DNA from: Carboxylicivirga sp964602515
Lineage (GTDB): Bacteria > Bacteroidota > Bacteroidia > Bacteroidales > Marinilabiliaceae
Assembly: GCA_964602515.1 (NCBI GenBank)
Contig: CAZRRJ010000008.1
Coordinates: 94,557 to 158,556, forward strand
Direction of reading: 5' to 3'
Length of the DNA: 64,000 nucleotides
Made by a program: the position numbers and the translations under genes. Under the pieces are notes generated by a model that saw only the letters and a program-made list of their open reading frames with translations, was not told the origin of the DNA and did no database searches. Positions 9,353 to 19,300 of the stretch are shown here, one piece after another (position 1 is the stretch's first letter; each line of letters opens with the position of its first letter).

Positions 9353-10999
9353 ATGATGATTAAGAGTCCACTTCAGATTGCACGTGAAAGTTATGTGCCT
9401 AAGATGCCATTGTCTTTACAAGGTGGTGTTAAAATTGTTGAAGGAAAAGCAACAGAATCAGTAGCTGATCAGGCTGACATTAAAAACTTATTTCCAAATA
9501 CCTATGGAATGCCGGTTTTATCGTTCGAGCCTGGTGAAGTAAAAGAGTTTACAGCCCGGAATGTAGGTGTAATTTTATCTGGTGGACAAGCTCCCGGTGG
9601 GCACAATGTTATTTCTGGATTGTATGATGGTTTGAAGAAATTAAATGCAGATAATAAACTATATGGTTTTCTTGGTGGTCCGGGAGGATTAGTTGATAAC
9701 GAGTATATTGAGTTAACAAGTGAAGTTGTTGATCATTATCGTAATACTGGTGGTTTTGATATTATTGGTTCAGGCCGTACAAAATTAGAAGAAGAAGCAC
9801 AGTATGAGCAGGCTTTAAAAAACTGTAGGGTACTTGATATTACTGCTTTAGTTATTATAGGTGGTGATGATTCAAATACAAATGCCTGTGTGTTAGCAGA
9901 ATACTATAAGAAAAATAATTCAGGAGTTCAGGTTATTGGTGTGCCAAAAACAATTGATGGTGACCTTAAAAATGAAATGATTGAAACATCATTTGGTTTT
10001 GATACGGCTTGTAAAGTATACAGTGAGTTAATTGGTAATATTCAGCGTGATGCTAATTCTGCTAAAAAGTACTGGCACTTCATTAAGCTTATGGGACGTT
10101 CAGCTTCTCATATTGGTTTAGAGTGTGCTTTGCAGACACAGCCCAATGTTACTATTATTTCAGAAGAAGTTGAGGCAAAGCAGCAAACTTTGGATGATGT
10201 AGTAAGCTATATTGCTAATATTGTAGCAAAGCGGGCTAAAAATGGAGACAACTTTGGTACAGTGCTTATTCCAGAAGGATTGGTTGAGTTTATTCCAGCC
10301 ATGAAGAAGTTAATTTCTGAGTTAAATGATTTCTTAGCACATAACGAAGATGCAGTTAATGCAATGGAAGGTAATAAAGAGAAGCGTGAATTTGTTGCTG
10401 AACGTATTTCAGATGAATCGCGTGAGGTATTTGAATCGTTGCCAAATTCTATCGCTAATCAGTTAATGCTTGATCGTGACCCGCATGGTAATGTGCAGGT
10501 TTCTTTGATTGAAACAGAGAAGCTTTTAATTGATATGGTTAAGGCCAAGTTAAAGAAGATGAAAAAAGCTGGGGAATTTAAAGGTAAATTCAAAGGTCAG
10601 CCACATTTTTTTGGTTATGAAGGACGCTGTGCAGCACCATCGAATTTTGATGCAGATTATTGTTATTCATTGGGTAATACAGCTGCTATGTTAATTGGTG
10701 AAGGGAAAACAGGTTATATGGCATCTGTTCGTAATCTTACGGCACCATCTACAGAGTGGATTGCCGGAGGAGTACCAGTAACTATGATGATGAATATGGA
10801 AAAGCGTCATGGTGAAATGAAGCCTGTTATTCAAAAAGCATTAGTTTTATTGGATGGAGCACCATTTAAGGCATTAGTTGAGAACCGTGATGAGTGGGCC
10901 AATGAGGCTAGTTATGTATATCCGGGACCTATTCAGTACTTTGGTCCTGCGGAAGTATGTGATATTACAACTAAAACGCTTAAATACGAGCAACAGTAG
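9353..10999 (+). CDS. pfp: Pyrophosphate--fructose 6-phosphate 1-phosphotransferase (long form)
   Basis: This enzyme phosphorylates fructose 6-phosphate reversibly, using PPi instead of ATP, in cytoplasmic glycolysis and gluconeogenesis. The 548-residue length is that of the long (plant-like) PFP group common in Bacteroidota. Motifs are GVILSGGQAPGGHNVISG near residue 80, GGDDSNTNA (the second Asp favours PPi over ATP), VPKTIDGDLKN with the PPi-specific Lys, GFDTACKVYSELIGNI, and LMGRSASHIGLECAL. Translation may start at either of two adjacent ATGs (9353 or 9356). A strong terminator follows. A ruined phosphofructokinase gene lies just upstream on the other strand, so this enzyme may have taken over its role. 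Confidence 0.96.
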   Translation: MMIKSPLQIARESYVPKMPLSLQGGVKIVEGKATESVADQADIKNLFPNTYGMPVLSFEPGEVKEFTARNVGVILSGGQAPGGHNVISGLYDGLKKLNADNKLYGFLGGPGGLVDNEYIELTSEVVDHYRNTGGFDIIGSGRTKLEEEAQYEQALKNCRVLDITALVIIGGDDSNTNACVLAEYYKKNNSGVQVIGVPKTIDGDLKNEMIETSFGFDTACKVYSELIGNIQRDANSAKKYWHFIKLMGRSASHIGLECALQTQPNVTIISEEVEAKQQTLDDVVSYIANIVAKRAKNGDNFGTVLIPEGLVEFIPAMKKLISELNDFLAHNEDAVNAMEGNKEKREFVAERISDESREVFESLPNSIANQLMLDRDPHGNVQVSLIETEKLLIDMVKAKLKKMKKAGEFKGKFKGQPHFFGYEGRCAAPSNFDADYCYSLGNTAAMLIGEGKTGYMASVRNLTAPSTEWIAGGVPVTMMMNMEKRHGEMKPVIQKALVLLDGAPFKALVENRDEWANEASYVYPGPIQYFGPAEVCDITTKTLKYEQQ

Positions 11000-11016
11000 C
11001 AAATTATATAATATAT

Positions 11017-11050
11017 AACCCGTAACAACTTATAGTTACGGGTTTTTTTA
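11017..11050 (+). terminator. Rho-independent terminator after the PFP gene
   Basis: AACCCGTAAC and GTTACGGGTT form a perfect 10-bp stem with an 8-nt loop followed by a T run, starting 18 bp after the stop codon. Confidence 0.85.
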
Positions 11051-11103
11051 TACTTTTAGCAAAAAATAATTATTTAAGTATTCAATTTCCTTTTATCTGA
11101 ATT

Positions 11104-11502
11104 ATGTCGAAGATTGTCACATTATCAGAAGCTGCTTCAATAGCACTACATGCAATGGTTTTAATAGCCAAAAGTGAAAAAAAAATGAATGTTAATCACA
11201 TTTCAGAAGCCATTGATAGTTCGAAACATCATGTTGCAAAGGTAATGCAACGTTTAGCAAAGGAAGATTTTGTGGCTTCAAACCGTGGACCGAGTGGTGG
11301 GTTTATTTTAAAGCAAGATCCATCAAGTATTTCGTTATTGATGATTTATGAAGCGATTGAAGGTAGAGTCACAATTCAGTCTTGCCCTGGAGATAAGCGG
11401 GCGTGTATTCTTGGAACTTGTATGTTAGGAGATTTGTCGCGAAATATGACAAAAGAATTTAAAGAATATATGGAAAGTCATTATTTGAGTGAGTATTTAT
11501 AA
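11104..11502 (+). CDS. Rrf2-family transcriptional regulator
   Basis: This 132-residue winged-helix regulator of the Rrf2 family has the N-terminal AASIALHAMVLIAKSE helix, a recognition region IDSSKHHVAKVMQRLAKEDFV and the wing RGPSGGFILKQ. Three cysteines (C94, C101, C106) lie in the loop where IscR, NsrR and RsrR bind an iron-sulfur cluster, so it may sense iron-sulfur status, NO or redox state. The spacing (C-x6-C-x4-C) differs from the C-x5-C-x5-C of the best-known members. It stands alone behind the PFP terminator, with no obvious target operon beside it. Confidence 0.9.
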   Translation: MSKIVTLSEAASIALHAMVLIAKSEKKMNVNHISEAIDSSKHHVAKVMQRLAKEDFVASNRGPSGGFILKQDPSSISLLMIYEAIEGRVTIQSCPGDKRACILGTCMLGDLSRNMTKEFKEYMESHYLSEYL

Positions 11503-12000
11503 TCTCCTGTTACTTTTCTTTTAAGTTAGGTTGTTACACCTAATTATAAGGTTTACCTTATCCTAAAAATTAGTTCTGGTCATCGGAAAATATACATTGT
11601 GTAGTCGAAGTAAGATAGAGATATTATCAAAGTAACTCTGTATTTAAGGGTAACAATATAATACTTACGAACAGATTTTCAGTTTGTAATAAGCGAAACA
11701 GAAGTTAATTACCTGAGGTTGATATAAGTTAAAGTTACAGAAAGTTATGGATTATGTCAGATTTATGATGACTATTCTGAAATAATAGTAGGGTATAAAG
11801 AAGTGTTTCCAGTGCAAATATGTATGAGTAGTATTATGCTGTATTATTCTTTTTTGTATAAATCTCCCAAAATTCATTTGAAATATTCAGGTAGTACTAC
11901 ACGGAGTTGTAGAAGATTCTATTCAAATACAAGTCAGGCTATGGTAAAATTTTAAACTGAACTCGGGTTAATAATATTTTTTGAAGATAAAAAAGTACCG
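11503..12000. other. 498-bp intergenic stretch without a clear gene
   Basis: Two small inverted repeats lie near 11525-11562 (TTAGG..CCTAA and TAAGGTTTACCTTA) with no T run. A plus-strand frame is open from about 11729 to 11955 but lacks a well-placed start and matches nothing I know. Confidence 0.4.
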
Positions 12001-12696
12001 TTATTCATTAAGCAGATGTATTGTATGACAGGCAATAATACCTGCAGTTTCTGTTCTGAGTCGGCTTGAACCTAAAGAAACCGGTGTAATTCCGGCTTTT
12101 ATTGCACTTTCTACCTCTGTTTCAGAAAAATCTCCTTCTGGCCCGATGTACAACAGTGTATCAGACTTGGAAGGATAGGCTTGCTTTAATGGTATTTTTT
12201 CACTGTTATAGCAATGTGCAATAAAACTGTTTGTTGTTTTATTTTCTTTAATAAACTGCTTAAAGGGGGTGAGTTCATTAATAATCGGCATATAGGCTTT
12301 TAATGACTGCTTCATAGCTGCAATTACAACCTTTTCAATTCGGTCAGTGCGTATTTTTTTTCGTTCCGAATGATGGCATAATAATGGTGTTATTTCATTG
12401 ACCCCTAGTTCTATCGCTTTTTCAATCATCCATTCAAAACGATCAATGCTTTTTGTTGGAGCAACTGCCAGGTGAATTTTATAGGGGCTTTCTTCATATC
12501 TTTGTAAACTGATATTTTCTATTTCACAACGTTTGGGGTGTGCTGATATAATTCGACCTTTATAGTAGTAACCTTTACCATTGGCTATTGTTATTTCATC
12601 GCCTATTTTATGACGTAATACATTAATGCAGTGTTTACTTTCTGATTCGCAAAGTAAGCCTTCGCCAGTGAATTGTGGATCGAAAAAAAGCTCCAT
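12001..12696 (-). CDS. rsmE: 16S rRNA (uracil(1498)-N3)-methyltransferase
   Basis: RsmE methylates N3 of U1498 in 16S rRNA using S-adenosylmethionine. The N-terminal PUA-like domain contains HCINVLRHKIGDEITIANGKG. The C-terminal SPOUT knot contains TKSIDRFEWMIEKAIELGVNEI, LLYIGPEGDFSETEVE and the knot sequence SLGSSRLRTETAGIIA, all diagnostic. The frame is open for seven more codons, but the ATG at 12696 (MELFFDPQF) fits the family start and gives 231 residues. It stands alone on the minus strand. Confidence 0.95.
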   Translation of the reverse strand: MELFFDPQFTGEGLLCESESKHCINVLRHKIGDEITIANGKGYYYKGRIISAHPKRCEIENISLQRYEESPYKIHLAVAPTKSIDRFEWMIEKAIELGVNEITPLLCHHSERKKIRTDRIEKVVIAAMKQSLKAYMPIINELTPFKQFIKENKTTNSFIAHCYNSEKIPLKQAYPSKSDTLLYIGPEGDFSETEVESAIKAGITPVSLGSSRLRTETAGIIACHTIHLLNE

Positions 12697-12896
12697 AAAG
12701 AAAAAAATTAAGTACAAAGGTACAAAATGTACTTGCTAATTAGGGCTTGATTTATATTTTATCATCCAATTTGTAATAAAAGGTTGATATACAAAAAAGC
12801 AATTTTTTGAGATTATATTTAGTTTTTAAGCAGTATTTTCAAATTATTGTCAAGTGAATAATGAAGTGATTGATATTTGAAGATATAACGGCAGAT

Positions 12897-15155
12897 TTAG
12901 ATGGTTTCCTTTGGCTGGCTAATTTTGACTGGAATATTAACCACAAACTCGGCACCTTCTTTTGGTTTTGAGATAACGTTGATATTTCCTCCTAATAAGT
13001 TTATAAGGCTTTGTGTAATAGAAAGCCCTAATCCTGTGCCACCATGCTGTTTTATTGTTGACTCATCGACTTGCCTGAAACGATCAAAAATTATTTTTTT
13101 ATTTTCATCAGATATGCCCGGGCCAGTATCTTTTATTGAGAGGTGAAGGATTGCGTCATTATCAATGTTATATTTAATTTCCACATAACCTTCATCAGTA
13201 AATTTAACTGCATTAGATACAAGGTTTATCAGAATTTGATAAACGCGTAATGAATCAGTTACAATAAAAAAATGATCTTGTTTGAGTGGACTTGTTGTTC
13301 TGATCTCAATCTTTTTGTTAAGCGTATTACTTAAGCTTATTCCTACATTAACAACCTCATTAATAAGTTGAATAATATTTATTTTTTTCTTTTTGATCTT
13401 TAATTCACCAGATTCAATTTTGCTAATATCTATAATATCATTGATTAATGTTAAAAGGTTTTCACCACTTCGTTTTATCAGGTTTAGGTAGTCGTGTTTT
13501 TCACTTGCTGTTAAGGTACTGTCAATAAGTAAGTCAGTAAAACCTAGGATGGCATTCATTGGTGTTCTTATTTCATGCGACATATTGGCAAGAAAAGAAG
13601 ACTTTAAACGATCACTTTCTTCTGCTTTCTCCTTTGCATTCTTTAATTCTTTTTCAAATGCTTTTTGTGTGTTAATATCAAGGATGATACCTGTTATACG
13701 CATTGGTTCGCCATTTATCTTTTCTGTAATTTTTCCATGTATGGAGAACCAGGATGGCATTCCATTCTTTTTTAATAAACGAATTTCACACTGAAAAGCT
13801 TCTGCTTTGCCTGTTTTATGTAAGTTATAGGCCTCTTTTACCTGTTCCACATCCTGAGGTAGAATAAACTTTTGCCAGTTTGTTATATCAAGCTTTAGCT
13901 TTGAGGAAGCACTATAACCAAGTAGTTCTGCAAATTGGTCGCTGGTATAGATTAATTTGGTTGGAATATTAATATCCCAAAGGCCTTCGTTAGCTCCATT
14001 AATTGCTAATTCAAGCCTTTTTTCACTTTCGATAAAATTAATCTCAATGGCTTTCCTTTTAATAATATCACCGACAAGAAGTAGGATGATAAATACAAAA
14101 ACGATAAGTAGTACTAGGATAATGGTTAATTCTTGTCTGTATTTTTTTATCCATGTAACTTGTTCATTAATCAAGTGAAATTCATCACTTAGTTTATCTG
14201 TACTTAAATTATATTTATCTAATACTGTATGGTCTAATATGGTTTTATTCTCAGGTCGGTTATGTACAGGCGTCTTTTTACCTGCAAGAAAACTTTTCAT
14301 TAATCTGGCTGCATATGCTCCCTGATCTTGTGCTTTAAGTATTTTACCACCTACAATAAGGTTAGGCATTAGAAAATCCCAGTTACTGTATAAAGGAATT
14401 TTAACTTCCTTAAAAAAGTAGTGACTTTCGTTGATCATTTCATTTGGTATATTGTTTCTGTTGGTATACAGGCTAAGAAGATAAATTGCCCTGTTCTTCT
14501 TCGGAATATTAAGGAGTACGTGCTTAAGTGTATCCGGATCAGTATTGTTTATTATTTTATACTTAAGATTTTGTTCTAAAGCTTTACATCCATTAATAAA
14601 TTGATTGAGAAAAATATGCCCTGAAAGGGTTGCGTCGGAAATAACAATAAGCTCTTCTATCTCAGGTTGAAGTTCTGATATCAATTGAATAGTGCCTTTA
14701 ATATCAATTTTCTCATATACAATAGAGTGTTTGCTTGTATCAATAAGGTGTAACTGCTCATCAATATTATTAACGCCACAGAATACTGCCGGAATGTCGC
14801 CCCATATTTCTTCTCCATATTTAAGAAAAAAGTCAAATGCCCTATTGTCAGAGCAAATAATACCATCTATTTTGTGGTTAGAATATTTAAGGTGATAAAT
14901 GTTTTTTAAAGCATTAAAGTAGTCTACACTGTTAAACCGTTTGCTATCCATAAATTCGTAAAATAAACGAGTGGAACCATCATTGCTAAACTCCACGGCA
15001 ATAGCGTTATTTATATTATTCGTCCACTTAAAACCATTGTGATATGAGTTGAGAATTACAACTTCTCTCAGATTATCAGCCTGGGTGGTGTTGGCAGATA
15101 AAGACAGATATACAAGTAATATTATATGAATCAGGTGGTTCTTTAATGTAAACAT
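12897..15155 (-). CDS. Sensor histidine kinase with periplasmic substrate-binding-protein-like domain
   Basis: This 752-residue membrane kinase has a signal peptide at 1-26. A periplasmic domain at about 30-320 resembles the ABC-transporter substrate-binding fold (VVILNSYHNGFKWTNNI, VISDATLSG) found in many Bacteroidota sensors. A membrane helix lies at 343-363, a PAS domain at about 375-500, and a HisKA domain with FLANMSHEIRTPMNAILGF (H527). The HATPase has NLVSNAVKFT, DTGPGI and HGGTGLGLSI. There is no receiver domain and no response regulator gene beside it, so it is an orphan kinase. The ligand is unknown. Confidence 0.92.
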   Translation of the reverse strand: MFTLKNHLIHIILLVYLSLSANTTQADNLREVVILNSYHNGFKWTNNINNAIAVEFSNDGSTRLFYEFMDSKRFNSVDYFNALKNIYHLKYSNHKIDGIICSDNRAFDFFLKYGEEIWGDIPAVFCGVNNIDEQLHLIDTSKHSIVYEKIDIKGTIQLISELQPEIEELIVISDATLSGHIFLNQFINGCKALEQNLKYKIINNTDPDTLKHVLLNIPKKNRAIYLLSLYTNRNNIPNEMINESHYFFKEVKIPLYSNWDFLMPNLIVGGKILKAQDQGAYAARLMKSFLAGKKTPVHNRPENKTILDHTVLDKYNLSTDKLSDEFHLINEQVTWIKKYRQELTIILVLLIVFVFIILLLVGDIIKRKAIEINFIESEKRLELAINGANEGLWDINIPTKLIYTSDQFAELLGYSASSKLKLDITNWQKFILPQDVEQVKEAYNLHKTGKAEAFQCEIRLLKKNGMPSWFSIHGKITEKINGEPMRITGIILDINTQKAFEKELKNAKEKAEESDRLKSSFLANMSHEIRTPMNAILGFTDLLIDSTLTASEKHDYLNLIKRSGENLLTLINDIIDISKIESGELKIKKKKINIIQLINEVVNVGISLSNTLNKKIEIRTTSPLKQDHFFIVTDSLRVYQILINLVSNAVKFTDEGYVEIKYNIDNDAILHLSIKDTGPGISDENKKIIFDRFRQVDESTIKQHGGTGLGLSITQSLINLLGGNINVISKPKEGAEFVVNIPVKISQPKETI

Positions 15156-15483
15156 AGCTTGGCTTATCCATTAACATGTTAAAGGTAATTAAAGAATACA
15201 AATAAAACTAACTATGCTTTGTACCGGATATATAACCTCTTATACCTGTTTTTTTGCTGAAGGATAAGAAGAAAACGGTCATTACTTTTTTTCTTTCGTG
15301 GGAATATGTTATAACTTACTTGAGTTTACTATCGTTAGGTATTTTTTTGTAAGAATCATAAGTTATAGAAGGAACAATCTAATGGGGATAGTGAGTTAAT
15401 AAAACTTGGAAAAGGTGAGTTACTATTGATGTGTGATTGAATAACACAAGTCTGTTTTTTATCTATTTTTGCAAAAAAAAGCG
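15156..15483. other. Intergenic region between divergent sensor kinase and prmA
   Basis: There is no gene. A 9-bp inverted repeat (TATAACTTA at 15310-15318 and TAAGTTATA at 15359-15367) could be an operator. TATTTTTG at 15464-15471 resembles a -7 box but lies only 12 bp before the prmA start codon. Confidence 0.35.
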
Positions 15484-16320
15484 ATGGAATATATTAAAGT
15501 AGCTGTAGAGGTGAGTCCTGCCAATGAAATAGCCAATGAATTATTAATGGCACAAATGGGTGATCTGGGTTTTGACAGTTTTTTAGAAACGGAAAAGGGT
15601 TTTGATGCTTTTATTCCGGCTAAACTTTTTGATACTGTTAATTTAGACGATATAAGCTGTCCTCTTAGTGGTGTTCATTTATCGTATCAAACTGAAACCA
15701 TAGCAGATCAGAACTGGAATAAGGTTTGGGAAGAGAATTATTTTAAGCCGATAATTATTGGAGATGATTGTGTTGTTCGCAGTCCCTTTCATACAGTGAA
15801 AGATAAATACAAGTATGAGATTATTATCATTCCTAAAATGGCATTTGGTACTGGCCATCATGAAACAACCAGTTTGATGATGAAGTATGTTATGGAAACG
15901 GATTTTGACGGTTTGGATGTGCTGGATATGGGATGTGGTACAGCTATATTAGGGATACTTTGTTCTATGAAAAAGGCCAGAGCAACAACGGGTATAGATA
16001 TTGATGAGTGGGCTTACAACAATGCACAGGAAAGTTTAGAACTTAATAATATTAATAACATGAAGGTGTTATTAGGTGGAGTAGAGTTGTTAATTGATCA
16101 GCAGTATGATGTGATTTTAGCCAATATAAACCGTAATATATTGCTTCATGACATGCATGCTTATGCTAAAGTTTTAAAACAAGGCGGACAGATTTTCTTT
16201 AGTGGATTCTATCTTGAAGATCTACCGAAAATAAATGAAGAAGCAAAAAAGTATGGACTTAAATTAATATCTCAAAAAACAGAGAACAAATGGACGGCAG
16301 TTGCGTATAGTAAATCTTAG
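15484..16320 (+). CDS. prmA: Ribosomal protein L11 methyltransferase
   Basis: PrmA trimethylates ribosomal protein L11 using S-adenosylmethionine. The 278-residue protein starts with a small substrate-recognition domain (about 1-75), joined to a Rossmann methyltransferase domain. Motifs are MAFGTGHHETTSLMM, motif I LDMGCGTAILGI, the acidic strand TGIDIDEWA and LANINRNILL, which matches the family ANI-hhL catalytic-loop motif. An upstream TTG at 15469 extends the frame but the ATG at 15484 fits better. The large secreted-protein gene follows after 45 bp and may share its transcript. Confidence 0.95.
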   Translation: MEYIKVAVEVSPANEIANELLMAQMGDLGFDSFLETEKGFDAFIPAKLFDTVNLDDISCPLSGVHLSYQTETIADQNWNKVWEENYFKPIIIGDDCVVRSPFHTVKDKYKYEIIIIPKMAFGTGHHETTSLMMKYVMETDFDGLDVLDMGCGTAILGILCSMKKARATTGIDIDEWAYNNAQESLELNNINNMKVLLGGVELLIDQQYDVILANINRNILLHDMHAYAKVLKQGGQIFFSGFYLEDLPKINEEAKKYGLKLISQKTENKWTAVAYSKS

Positions 16321-16365
16321 TAAGTAAAGATTGAATAAACATGCGACGTAAGAATTAGATAGTTT

Positions 16366-19300
16366 ATGACCAAACGACTATTAACCGTATTTATATACAT
16401 AAGTGTATTAGGAAGTTTTATATCAAGAGCACAAGATAAGTTTAGCAGTTCATCTGAACTTTTTGTAGGTGAGATGGACGAAGTGTTTAAGGGGGCTACA
16501 GATAAAAAAGCTGCTAAACTTTTTATTGAAACTCTGGACGCATTTTGGAATAACACCGAAACGGATGAACAGCTGAAAGAGCTTATTATTTCGACCTGTA
16601 ACCTTATGGCGGTTAAAAAGGCACGTCCTTACCCTGATTATTACACCTATTTAGAAACAATTATAGCATTTCGCAATAAAAGGCATCCAGCTGAAAGTTT
16701 TAACAATTGGCATGAGGCAATAACAGATTTCTTAAATAATCGACGTTTTGCGTTGCGTCATCTTAAAACCTTAATGAAGGTTAGTGAAAATTTAATCAGT
16801 AATAATGCGCTTTATACTACACCTTCTGTTGTGTGGTACACCAAAAACGATAATTACTACTATGAGTATAAGGATAAAAAATTAAGGGTGGTTGTTGAAT
16901 CAACTAATCTGGTTTGTCATTCTAAAGGAGATAGTATTACAATTTATGATACTGAAGGGGTATTTTATCCAATGGATGAAATGTGGTATGGTGAAAAAGG
17001 AAAGATTACATGGGAACGTTCGGGTTTTGAGGCTGATATGGTGTATGCTGCTTTTGGTAAGTATACAGTAAAAATGGATAAATCGGATGTTCAGGTGGAC
17101 TCTGTTGATTTTTACAACCATCATTATTTTGATTATTCGCTAAAAGGCAGTTTAAATCATAAAGTGATGAAGATAGCAGATGTTCAGTCATCTATTTATC
17201 CAAAGTTTGTAACAAGCGAGCAGCGTTTTAAAATTAATCAGATTCATCCGAGCATTGATTATGAAGGTGGATTTGCCCAAAGTGGAGCAAAGTTTCTGGG
17301 AGCCGGAACACAGGAAAAACCTGCCACAATTACGATTTATCGAAACGATACAGCGTTTATAACAGCAAAGTCATTGTATTTTGCATTGCGTAAAGACCAG
17401 ATATTAAGTAATGATACCGAGGTGTCGATAGATATGCAGAAAGGCTTTATCTATCATCCGGGTCTTATATTTAAGTATATGGCTGATTTGGAAGAGGTTC
17501 ATCTGATACGTAATGGTGAAGGGCTGGCTTTAAGCCCGTATTTTAATACCTTCCATAATATTAGTATGGATGTAGAACTGGTTCGTTGGAAGATAGGTGA
17601 TCAATTTATAGATTTACGAATGCTGACCGGGGCTGCTCAAAATCAAGCTTTTTTTGAGTCCTTAAGTTATTTTAGGGTAGATTTTTATAACCAGTTACAG
17701 GGGATGGATGCTGTTCATCCGCTTCAGGGCTTAAGAAATTGTAGTAAGTACTACCATGATTTACCCTTTACGGCAGCTGATTATGCAAAATATATGGGTT
17801 TCCCGGTAAGCCCTGTCCGGCAGCAAATAATTCAATTGTCATTTTATGGTTTTATAGGGTATAATATAAATACCGATGAAATTACGATACGTCAACGTTT
17901 AAGAGATTATCTTGATTTCCGGCTAGGGAAAAAGGATTATGATGTTATTCGCTTTTCTTCCATTACTGATAGTGAACTAGCCAATGCACAGATTGATTTA
18001 TTAAATTTTGACCTTGGCTTAAGAGGAGTAGAGTCAATATCCATTTGTGATCACCAAAATGTTGTATTTTTTCCCCGCAATAAGCAAATTACCCTTAAAG
18101 AGAACCGTAATTTTGTATTTAACGGAACCATTAATGCCGGTATGTTAACATTAGCGGGCAATGGCTTTAAATTTCTTTACGATGATTTTAGGATTGATAT
18201 GAGTAATATTGATTCATTGAAAATGAAAGTTGAATCGGGAGAGAATGATTACTTTGGTTTACCTTTGCTTGAAAATGTGGGAAATACAATATCGCAACTG
18301 TCCGGTTATTTGCAGATTGATGAACCGGATAATAAATCTGGTGCACGAACAAATCCACAATACCCGATTATTAACAGCGAGGTAGAATCTTATATATATT
18401 TTGATAATGTCGCTATTCAGGGAGGTGCTTACCATAAAGATCAGTTCTTTTTTACACTTGATCCCTTTGAAATGGATAGTATAAATACCTTAAAACGGAA
18501 TAACTTTAACTTTAGCGGTAGGTTTGAATCAAATATTTTCCCGACTTTTCGTGAGCATTTAACCATTCGTCCTGATTTTTCCCTAGGATTTAAACGTCAG
18601 ACACCGGAAGAAGGTTATCCTGTATATGATGGTAAAGCAACTTTTAAAAATGCGATTGACCTAAGCAACAAAGGCCTGAAGGGGAATGGTGAATTAAATT
18701 ATTTAACATCAACTTCGCATTCTGAAGATTTTACCTTTTTGCCCAATATGGTAAAAGGTCAGGTGTATGATTTTAGAGTTGAGAAACAAGTTGACAGTCC
18801 TCCATTCCCTGATGTTACATCGCAGTATATTTATATAGAATATATGCCCAAAGAAGATGAGTTTTATGCGACCAGCCAGGAAGAGAACTTTACCATGTAC
18901 AATGAGGAAGCTGAGTTGCAGGGAAAAGTTAAAATTACACCATTTGGTATGACAGGAGAGGGGAGCTTCTTTATGAAAAGTGCAAGTGTTAAGTCTCAGG
19001 ATATTGATTTTGCTGATCATACTATACTTGCCGATTCATCTGATTTTAACCTAACAGGTGCTGAGGTTGAAGGAGTAAGTTTTTCAACAACCAACCTTAT
19101 ATCAAGCATTGATTTTGAAACCCGTCAGGGTACATTCCAGTCCCGCTCGGGGGGTAGCAGGGTAGATTTTACTGATAATCGATATGTATCGTTTATAAGT
19201 GAGTTCTCATGGGATATGGATAAGAATGATATATACATGGGAGCGCGTGGTTCAAAAGGTAATCGTTTTGTTTCTACTCATCGTCGACAGGATTCGTTAT

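Noticed and set aside
11729..11955. Open plus-strand frame in the Rrf2-rsmE gap
   Set aside because: It starts right after a stop without a well-placed start codon and matches no family known to me.
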